36,222 nucleotides of DNA from the NCBI GenBank assembly GCA_015231615.1, contig JADGBE010000029.1, positions 1 through 36,222 on the forward strand. Reading direction: 5' to 3'. Within the stretch, counting starts at the first letter, position 1, and each line of letters opens with the position of its first letter. Made by a program: the position numbers and the translations under genes. Below the pieces are notes generated by a model. That model worked only from the letters and a program-made list of their open reading frames with translations, searched no databases and was not told where the DNA came from. Shown piece after piece: positions 30,561 through 36,222 of the stretch. Origin of the DNA: Desulfamplus sp. GTDB lineage: Bacteria; Desulfobacterota; Desulfobacteria; Desulfobacterales; Desulfobacteraceae.

Positions 30561-31751
30561 ATGTTTAAACCAGTTCAAATTGCAGATGGCATCTATTCAG
30601 TTGGATGCCGTGATTGGGATATTCGTGATTTTCATGGATATTCAACTTACGAAGGGACATCTTACAATGCCTTCTTAATATTAGATGAGAAAAATGTTCT
30701 TATAGACACTGTTAAGAAAGAGTTTGCTGATGAACTTCTTGATAATATTAGTAAAATCATAGACCCATCAAAAATTGATATGGTGATAAGCAACCATACA
30801 GAGATGGATCATTCAGGGGCTATACCAACTGTTATGCACAGAATTGGGCAAGACAAAACTGTCTTATGTTCCAAGATGGGAGAGAAAAACCTCAAAAGCC
30901 ATTTTTCACGTCCTTTGAATCTTAAAAGTGTTGAAAATGGCAGTGAGCTAAATATTGGAAAAAGAACTCTATCTTTTATTGAGACAAAAATGCTTCATTG
31001 GCCTGACAGCATGTTTACATACTTAAAAGAGGATAAAATCCTCTTTTCAAGTGATGCTTTTGGTCAGCACTATGCTGGTGATTGCTTATTTGATGATGAG
31101 ATAGGTGAGCAAATTATGTCTCACGCTGCAAAATATTATGGGAATATCTTACTTAATTACTCTTCAAGAGTTCAAGAGCTTCTAAAAAGCGTTACTGAAT
31201 CAGGTCTTGAAATAAAGATGATATGCCCAGATCACGGCGTAATATGGAGAGATAATCCATCTAAAATTATTGGTGCTTATGATAAATGGAGTCGCCAAGA
31301 GCTAAGTAAAAAAGCTGTTGTTATCTTTGACACAATGTGGAATAGCACAGCAAAAATGGCAAGAGAGATTGCAAAAGGTGTAGAGTCTCTTGGAGTAAGT
31401 GTTAGACTTATGAACACACGCAAATGCCACAGAAGTGATATTATGACTGAAGTTTTAGATGCAAAGGCATTGATTGTTGGCTCTCCTACTTTAAATAACG
31501 GAATTTTTCCTGTAATTGCCGATGTTATGACATATATAAAAGGCTTAAAACCTAAAAACAGAATGGCTGCTGCATTTGGCTCTTATGGCTGGAGTGGGGA
31601 AGCTGTTAAAATATTGAATCAGGAATTTCAGGCAATGGGTATGGAGATCGTTGATGAGGGCTTAAAGATTCAGTATGTGCCTGATAAAGTAGCTCTTGAA
31701 AAGTGTTTTGAGATGGGTCGGAAAATAGGGCAGAAGATTATTGGAGAGTAA
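30561..31751 (+). CDS. fprA: Flavodiiron protein (rubredoxin:oxygen oxidoreductase type)
   Basis: This 396-residue enzyme reduces O2 (and possibly NO) to harmless products using reduced rubredoxin. The N-terminal beta-lactamase-like domain carries the diiron ligands H79-x-E81-x-D83-H84, H146 and D165, with a further His at 225 (PDHG). Several positions are identical to those of Desulfovibrio gigas ROO. The C-terminal flavodoxin domain starts near 250, with the FMN-binding loop DTMWNSTAKMA. No extra rubredoxin or flavin reductase domain is fused, so an external rubredoxin is needed; the 53-residue protein at 29546 is a candidate. A DsrE-like gene follows 5 bases later in the same operon. Confidence 0.95.
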   Translation: MFKPVQIADGIYSVGCRDWDIRDFHGYSTYEGTSYNAFLILDEKNVLIDTVKKEFADELLDNISKIIDPSKIDMVISNHTEMDHSGAIPTVMHRIGQDKTVLCSKMGEKNLKSHFSRPLNLKSVENGSELNIGKRTLSFIETKMLHWPDSMFTYLKEDKILFSSDAFGQHYAGDCLFDDEIGEQIMSHAAKYYGNILLNYSSRVQELLKSVTESGLEIKMICPDHGVIWRDNPSKIIGAYDKWSRQELSKKAVVIFDTMWNSTAKMAREIAKGVESLGVSVRLMNTRKCHRSDIMTEVLDAKALIVGSPTLNNGIFPVIADVMTYIKGLKPKNRMAAAFGSYGWSGEAVKILNQEFQAMGMEIVDEGLKIQYVPDKVALEKCFEMGRKIGQKIIGE

Positions 31752-31756
31752 AAACT

Positions 31757-32104
31757 ATGTCAAACAATGCTTTGTTTGTATTTAACGGCGATCCTATGTG
31801 CTTTATTCACGTTCTTTTGAATGCACTTGATATGCACTCAAAAGGTGATGAAGTTAAAGTTATTCTTGAAGGTGCATCTGTAAAACTTGTGCCTGAGCTT
31901 GTAAAACCTGAAAATATCTTAAATGGATTGTGGAAAAAAGTGTTGGTGGCAAACCTTGTTGATGGAGTTTGTAAAGCGTGTTCCCAAAAACTTGGCACTC
32001 TTGATGATGCTGTAAGTCAGGGTTTAAAACTTTTAGATGATATGTCTGGGCATGTTAGTATGTCAGAGTATCAGAAAAAGGGATTTGTAATTATTACATT
32101 TTAG
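31757..32104 (+). CDS. DsrE-family-like protein paired with fprA
   Basis: This 115-residue single-domain protein has the DsrE/F-like pattern: a beta strand with FNGDPMCFIHVLLNAL at 9-24, a glycine-poor middle helix, C-x2-C (VCKAC) near residues 71-75, and a C-terminal SEYQKKGFVIITF. DsrE proteins act in sulfur transfer or peroxiredoxin-like redox chemistry. It begins 5 bases after the fprA stop, so it is co-translated. A role as redox or persulfide partner of the flavodiiron protein is inference. Confidence 0.75.
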   Translation: MSNNALFVFNGDPMCFIHVLLNALDMHSKGDEVKVILEGASVKLVPELVKPENILNGLWKKVLVANLVDGVCKACSQKLGTLDDAVSQGLKLLDDMSGHVSMSEYQKKGFVIITF

Positions 32105-32112
32105 TACATAGT

Positions 32113-32175
32113 AAAAAAGCAGTGTATTCCTACTATCAATGGTTATACACTGCTTTAGCTCTATTTTATTTTTTT
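32113..32175. terminator. Bidirectional terminator between fprA operon and dfx
   Basis: AAAGCAGTGTAT (32116-32127) and ATACACTGCTTT (32145-32156) form a perfect 12-bp stem with a 17-base loop. On the minus strand the stem is followed directly by a run of six T. On the plus strand a T-rich run (TATTTTATTTTTTT) follows. Confidence 0.85.
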
Positions 32176-32188
32176 AACAAAGAGTTAG

Positions 32189-32563
32189 TTACGCTTTCCA
32201 AAATCCATGAAGATTGCAGAACTCTCTTGCAGTAACGTTTTGGGCATCAGTTAGGAATTTTGCTTCTGGGGCATCACCGGGTTTTAGGAATTTTCTGTAA
32301 ACCATACCATCAGCATTAAGCTCAATCCACTCAATAAGGTGTTTCTCTTCCATTGGATGGGCAACACTTCCAACTTTTACAAGGTATCCACCTTCAATTT
32401 TTTCAATAACTGGAACATGCTTTTCTTTTGCAGCATCAACTGAATTCTCAGTCAAAATAGTCATAGGTTGATTGCAGCAGCTCATTGGTGGTTTAGCTGC
32501 GTGAAGAACTTCTGCAATATTTCCACATTTTTCACATTTATAAATTCCACATTTTTCTGCCAT
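32189..32563 (-). CDS. dfx: Desulfoferrodoxin (2Fe superoxide reductase)
   Basis: This 124-residue superoxide reductase converts superoxide to hydrogen peroxide without releasing O2. Centre I (desulforedoxin type) has C10, C13, C29 and C30. Centre II has H49 (after catalytic E47-K48), H69, H75, C116 and H119. All are at the positions expected from the Desulfovibrio enzyme. It lies 45 bases downstream of rubrerythrin, which would remove the peroxide formed, so the pair is probably one operon. A clear GGAG ribosome binding site is present. Confidence 0.97.
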   Translation of the reverse strand: MAEKCGIYKCEKCGNIAEVLHAAKPPMSCCNQPMTILTENSVDAAKEKHVPVIEKIEGGYLVKVGSVAHPMEEKHLIEWIELNADGMVYRKFLKPGDAPEAKFLTDAQNVTAREFCNLHGFWKA

Positions 32564-32608
32564 TTAAAGTATCTCCTTTATATTTATTGTTTGAGTTTAT
32601 AATTATAT

Positions 32609-33187
32609 TTAGTAATTTTCGCCAAGAAGCTCAAAATGTGCCTGAGCATGGGCACATGCTGGACATTCACCCGGAGCCTCTTCTCCTTGATGCACATAAC
32701 CGCAATTTCTACATCTCCACGTAACAGCAGGTGTGCGTTTAAACACTTTGCCATTTTCAATATTAGCTTTTAGATCCAAAAATCTCTTTTCGTGCTGTTT
32801 TTCTGCAACTGCAATTGCCATAAAGACATCTGCAATCTTATCAAAACCTTCTTCACGAGCTTTTGCTGCAAATTCAGGATACATCACAGTGTGTTCATGG
32901 TGTTCTCCAGCAGCAGATGCAGCTAAATTATCTTTAGTTGCCCCAATTGTTCCAGCAGGAAATGATGCTGTTATCTCAATTTCTCTTCCTGTTTCAAGAA
33001 ATTTAAAGAGCCGTTTTGCATGTTCTTTTTCTTGATTTGCTGTCTCTTCAAAAATATCAGCCATCTGCACAAAGCCCTCATTTTTTGCTTTGCTTGCAAA
33101 GTAGCTGTAGCGGTTTCTTGCCTGAGATTCACCTGCAAATGCTTTTAAAATATTTTTTTCTGTCTCACTGCCTTTTAATTCTGCCAT
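32609..33187 (-). CDS. rbr: Rubrerythrin
   Basis: This 192-residue peroxidase uses reduced rubredoxin. The ferritin-like domain has E20, E53, H56, E95/E98, E129 and H132. The C-terminal rubredoxin domain has C159-x2-C162 and C175-x2-C178. Positions match those of Desulfovibrio vulgaris rubrerythrin. I placed the start at the ATG at 33187 because AGGAG precedes it and the family begins there. An upstream in-frame ATG (33286) would add 33 hydrophobic residues unlike the family. It is followed 45 bases later by dfx. Confidence 0.95.
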   Translation of the reverse strand: MAELKGSETEKNILKAFAGESQARNRYSYFASKAKNEGFVQMADIFEETANQEKEHAKRLFKFLETGREIEITASFPAGTIGATKDNLAASAAGEHHEHTVMYPEFAAKAREEGFDKIADVFMAIAVAEKQHEKRFLDLKANIENGKVFKRTPAVTWRCRNCGYVHQGEEAPGECPACAHAQAHFELLGENY

Positions 33188-33322
33188 TTTTATTTTGTTC
33201 TCCTTAAATATTTTGCTTAAATAATTTATAAAACGCCCCTTATCATAATGACCATAAAGTAAAATAATAAGGGAATAATTCAACAACAGTTAAATTGTAG
33301 CGTTAAGTAAGGTAAAGCAATT

Positions 33323-34696
33323 TTATAAAGATGGCAAAGGGTTTCCTTTTACGCTTCTTTCTAAAGTGTCATCAAGCTCTTTTTGGGAAAGCTCAACATT
33401 TTGAAGCTCACCCTTCATATATTTGCTGTAACCATTTAGATCCATCAAACCATGACCGCTGAGATTAAAAAGTATTACCCTCTCTTTGCCCTCTTCTTTT
33501 GCCTGCAATGCCTTTCTAATAGTTGCTGCAACTGCATGGCTTGTCTCTGGTGCAACAATCATGCCTTCAGTTTTAGCAAATATCATTGCAGCTTCATAGC
33601 ATTCAAGCTGTTTTAGTGCCATTGGAGTCATTAATCCGTGGACAACAGCATGAGAAACAAGCGGAGCCATTCCGTGATACCTCAATCCGCCAGCATGTAT
33701 TGGAGCTGGAATAAAATCGTGTCCTAATGAATACATAGGCAGCATTGGTGTCATTTTTGCTACATCACCATGATCATAAACATAGGGACCACGGGTAAGG
33801 GTTGGGCATGATGCTGGTTCTACTGGAATAATCTCAATATCAGCTCCATTTATCTTATCTAATGCAAATGGGAAAGCAATACCAGCAAAGTTACTTCCTC
33901 CACCTGCACAGCCAATAACCGTATCAACTTTCTTGATTCCAGCTTTTGCAAGCTGTTTTTTTGCTTCAAGACCAATGATTGTTTGGTGTAGCATAACATG
34001 GTTTAATACACTTCCTAAAGCGTAACGTGTTTGTCCGGTCGGGTCGCTGACTGCTGCTTCAACAGCTTCGCTGATTGCAATGCCAAGGCTTCCTGGTGTG
34101 TCTGGGTATTTAGCAAGAATATCACGACCAGCCCCAGTTTGGTTTGAAGGGCTTGCAATGCAAGTTCCGCCCCAAGTCTCCATCATGGTTTTTCTAAAAG
34201 GTTTCTGGTCAAAACTTATTCTAACCATAAATACCTTACACTCCATGTTAAGAAGACGGCAAGCATAAGATAATGCACAACCCCACTGACCAGCACCAGT
34301 TTCAGTTGTAAGTTTTTTAATTCCAAACTCTTTATTATACCATGCTTGGGCAACGGCAGTATTTGGCTTATGGCTTCCAGCAGGAGAGACGCTCTCATCT
34401 TTAAAAAAAATTTTTGCGGGTGTTTGAAGGTATTGTTCAAGATATATCGCCCGCCTTAATGGTGATGGTCTCCAGCGATATAAAAGATCAAGAATCCCCT
34501 CTGGAATGTCAATCCATCTCTCTTGACTTACCTCTTGCTCAATTAGGTTCATGGGAAACACAGGTGCAAGCATCTCTGGTGATATTGGGTTTCCATCAGG
34601 TCCAAGCGGCGGATTCATAGTTCCTGGAAGGTCTGCTGCAATGTTATACCACTGTCTTGGAATCTCATCTTCATTTAAGAATATTTTTACTGTCAC
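33323..34696 (-). CDS. trpB: TrpB2-type tryptophan synthase beta chain
   Basis: This 457-residue PLP enzyme belongs to the TrpB2 branch, which is longer at the N-terminus than classical TrpB. The PLP lysine is K110 in AGSHKPNTA. The phosphate loop [11 protein letters not shown] is near residue 245-255. Tryptophan synthase beta condenses indole with serine; TrpB2 forms are often not tied to trpA and may salvage indole. Here no trp gene is adjacent. The start is GTG (34696), with AGGAG 6 bases upstream. It is transcribed away from the exported beta-barrel gene. Confidence 0.92.
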   Translation of the reverse strand: MTVKIFLNEDEIPRQWYNIAADLPGTMNPPLGPDGNPISPEMLAPVFPMNLIEQEVSQERWIDIPEGILDLLYRWRPSPLRRAIYLEQYLQTPAKIFFKDESVSPAGSHKPNTAVAQAWYNKEFGIKKLTTETGAGQWGCALSYACRLLNMECKVFMVRISFDQKPFRKTMMETWGGTCIASPSNQTGAGRDILAKYPDTPGSLGIAISEAVEAAVSDPTGQTRYALGSVLNHVMLHQTIIGLEAKKQLAKAGIKKVDTVIGCAGGGSNFAGIAFPFALDKINGADIEIIPVEPASCPTLTRGPYVYDHGDVAKMTPMLPMYSLGHDFIPAPIHAGGLRYHGMAPLVSHAVVHGLMTPMALKQLECYEAAMIFAKTEGMIVAPETSHAVAATIRKALQAKEEGKERVILFNLSGHGLMDLNGYSKYMKGELQNVELSQKELDDTLERSVKGNPLPSL

Positions 34697-34836
34697 AACA
34701 ATCTCCTTTTTGATCTAATTTGCTAATCATAGTTTTTAATGATTTATAAATATCATTGAAAAATTTATTCATAACTTAACGACTTATAAATGTGATTTTT
34801 TAAACTTTGCTCTTTTAAAATCTGTAAAAAATAACA

Positions 34837-34891
34837 TGACAATCATTGTTTCTTTTGATAGAAGCAAAGATTGTCAGTTTTCGGTTTTTTT
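34837..34891 (+). promoter_or_regulatory. Long hairpin in the leader of the beta-barrel gene
   Basis: TGACAATC (34837-34844) pairs with GATTGTCA (34869-34876). The stem continues for seven more pairs, including one G-U, after one A-A mismatch, with an 8-base loop. A seven-T run starts 8 bases after the stem. It could be an attenuator or an operator. It lies about 60 bases ahead of the start at 34939. Confidence 0.55.
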
Positions 34892-34938
34892 GTCAAGGTA
34901 AGATAAAGATTTTTAACTTTTACAGAGGAGATTTTACA

Positions 34939-35979
34939 ATGAAACGTTCTACAATGTCAGTTGTCTTTTTGTTTTCAATAGTGTCCATTATCTTTTCACA
35001 ACTATTGATTCCAACAACATCAATAATACCAGCAAAATCGCTTTATGCCTATGATCTGCCAGCAGTAAATCTTGGGTTTACAAGTTTTCTTGATGGAGGT
35101 CCGCCAGCAGGTCCTGGAATCTATTTTTCTCAATATATCCAGAGCTATCGTTCAGATGAGCTTAAAAATCAGAATGGAAACAAACTTCTTGCACCTCCAA
35201 TGCTGCCTCCAGATGCCCCCAACCCGAGGGAGTCTTTAAATGCTTGGATTGGTCTTACTCAATTTTTATATCAGTCAGATAAAGAGCTTTTTGCTGGCGG
35301 AAAATGGGGACTTGATGTGATTATTCCTGTTGCGATGCTTGATATGGATTATAGAAATAATAACCCTATGTTCCCACAAGATAATGGCGGTGGAATGGGC
35401 GATATTTTAGTCGGTCCATATCTTCAGTGGGATCCAATCATGGGTAAAAATGGTCCTATTTTCATGCACAGAGTTGAATTTCAGATGATATTTCCAACTG
35501 GTGAATATGATAGCGGCAAAGCCCTAAATGCAGGAAGTGGATTTTTCTCTTTTAATCCATATTGGGCAGGAACTCTCTTTATTACACCTAAAATGACAGC
35601 TTCTACCCGTCTTCATTATCTTTGGAATGGAGAAAATGACGAGCCAAATAGAAAATATACAGACCCAATTACAGGACTTAGAGCTGATAACACTCAGGCA
35701 GGGCAGGCGTTTCATGCAAATTTTGCAATTGATTACGAAGTTATTCCAAAGACAATGCGAATTGGTATAAACGGCTACTATTTAAAACAGATAAGTGATA
35801 CCCAAATGAATGGTAATGATGTAGAAGATAGCAGAGAACAGGTTATGGGTATTGGACCTGGAATGGTTTATCATTTTTCTCAAAACGATCATCTCTTTTT
35901 CAATGCTTACTTTGAATCGTCAGCGGAAAATAGGACAGAAGGTGATAGATTTAATTTAAGATGGGTTCATCATTTTTAA
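34939..35979 (+). CDS. Exported outer-membrane beta-barrel candidate (SphA/MetA-pathway type)
   Basis: This is a 346-residue protein with an N-terminal signal peptide (hydrophobic 7-31, likely cleavage after SLYA near 36). The mature part is rich in alternating aromatic strands (FNPYWAGTLFITPKM, ATRLHYLWNG-like) and ends with the phenylalanine FNLRWVHHF, typical for outer-membrane proteins. The pattern fits the Phenol_MetA_deg/SphA-like transporter family, which is linked to uptake of hydrophobic or aromatic compounds. The substrate is unknown. I start at 34939 because AGAGGAG lies upstream and the signal peptide begins there. An upstream in-frame ATG (34846) lies within the leader hairpin. 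Confidence 0.78.
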   Translation: MKRSTMSVVFLFSIVSIIFSQLLIPTTSIIPAKSLYAYDLPAVNLGFTSFLDGGPPAGPGIYFSQYIQSYRSDELKNQNGNKLLAPPMLPPDAPNPRESLNAWIGLTQFLYQSDKELFAGGKWGLDVIIPVAMLDMDYRNNNPMFPQDNGGGMGDILVGPYLQWDPIMGKNGPIFMHRVEFQMIFPTGEYDSGKALNAGSGFFSFNPYWAGTLFITPKMTASTRLHYLWNGENDEPNRKYTDPITGLRADNTQAGQAFHANFAIDYEVIPKTMRIGINGYYLKQISDTQMNGNDVEDSREQVMGIGPGMVYHFSQNDHLFFNAYFESSAENRTEGDRFNLRWVHHF

Positions 35980-36169
35980 TGAATTTAAGTTAAGTGAAAC
36001 TGTTTTGTTTAATTTATCAAGTAGTTAATTAAACCTAAAAAAATATAGGAAAATTATTTAAAGATGCAGAGGATAACATTAAATGAAGCAAAAATGGCAG
36101 TGGGCTTAAACTGTTCTACAATTTTTTCCAAATAGATTCTTTGTGTTCCATTTATTGATTCTTAAATCC

Positions 36170-36222
36170 TTAAGCAGCTTTTTGCATAGTTAGGATAGTT
36201 TCAAGAGTAAGTGGTTTTGAAA
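36170..36222 (-). CDS. Possible C-terminus of a receiver-type protein (partial)
   Basis: On the minus strand an open frame enters from the window edge and ends at TAA (36172-36170). The visible residues SKPLTLETILTMQKAA resemble the K-P motif and last helix of response-regulator receiver domains. Only 16 residues can be seen, so this is tentative. The 190 bases between it and the beta-barrel gene contain nothing recognisable. Confidence 0.4.
   Translation of the reverse strand, partial: SKPLTLETILTMQKAA

Noticed and set aside
33188-33286. Longer start for rubrerythrin
   Set aside because: The 33 additional residues are hydrophobic and absent from the family, and AGGAG precedes the ATG at 33187.
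34846-34938. Longer start for the beta-barrel gene
   Set aside because: The upstream ATG lies in a hairpin and would put about 31 residues ahead of a normal signal peptide; the ATG at 34939 has a good ribosome binding site.

Overview
The window looks like a chromosomal segment of a low-GC, strictly anaerobic bacterium, most likely a sulfate-reducer-like member of the Desulfobacterota (Desulfobacterales). This is inferred from the combination of desulfoferrodoxin, rubrerythrin, flavodiiron protein, a DsrE-like protein, a short MoaE-like protein, a TrpB2-type synthase and receiver/DUF342 fusions. No rRNA, tRNA, CRISPR array, transposase or phage gene was recognised. The taxonomy is not proven from the sequence.

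Layout. 1-16159 is one long minus-strand block. In transcription order it holds a 1662-residue multi-domain membrane protein, a GlpA-type glycerol-3-phosphate dehydrogenase without GlpB/GlpC, two tandem paralogues with the order receiver / helical repeats / DUF342 (FapA-like) / coiled coil, a soluble receiver-histidine kinase, and a SWIM zinc-finger protein cut by the window edge. 16487-17443 is purQ on the plus strand, with an unusual hairpin leader. 17602-20581 (minus) holds pyrR, moaB, a 135-residue unknown overlapping hemW, and hemW. 20933-29418 (plus) holds a small unknown, a ferritin-like/rubrerythrin-type protein, a MoaE-like protein, a very long GlnE, an acyl-CoA ligase and queE-queC. 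29546-33187 is an oxygen/superoxide defence island: a small rubredoxin-like protein, a protein with a desulforedoxin-like C-terminus, flavodiiron protein plus DsrE-like partner, desulfoferrodoxin and rubrerythrin. The window closes with trpB2 (minus), an exported beta-barrel candidate (plus), and what may be the tail of another receiver protein.

How the genes fit together. The kinase and the two receiver-DUF342 proteins probably form one phosphorelay. The defence island supplies enzymes for O2 (FprA), superoxide (Dfx) and peroxide (Rbr), plus small Fe(Cys)4 proteins that could carry electrons between them. The other genes are mostly housekeeping: purine, pyrimidine, heme, Moco, queuosine and nitrogen control.

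The most distinctive signals are not gene families. First, several proteins carry in-frame minisatellite expansions (18, 21, 24 and 36 bp units) or Asn/Ser-rich insertions at linkers. Second, a GC-rich palindromic doublet occurs once between genes and once in frame inside a receiver-DUF342 gene. Third, perfect or near-perfect palindromes and a dispersed AT-rich repeat family sit between genes, one copy forming the C-terminus of HemW. Fourth, two leader or promoter regions (purQ, pyrR) have striking inverted repeats.
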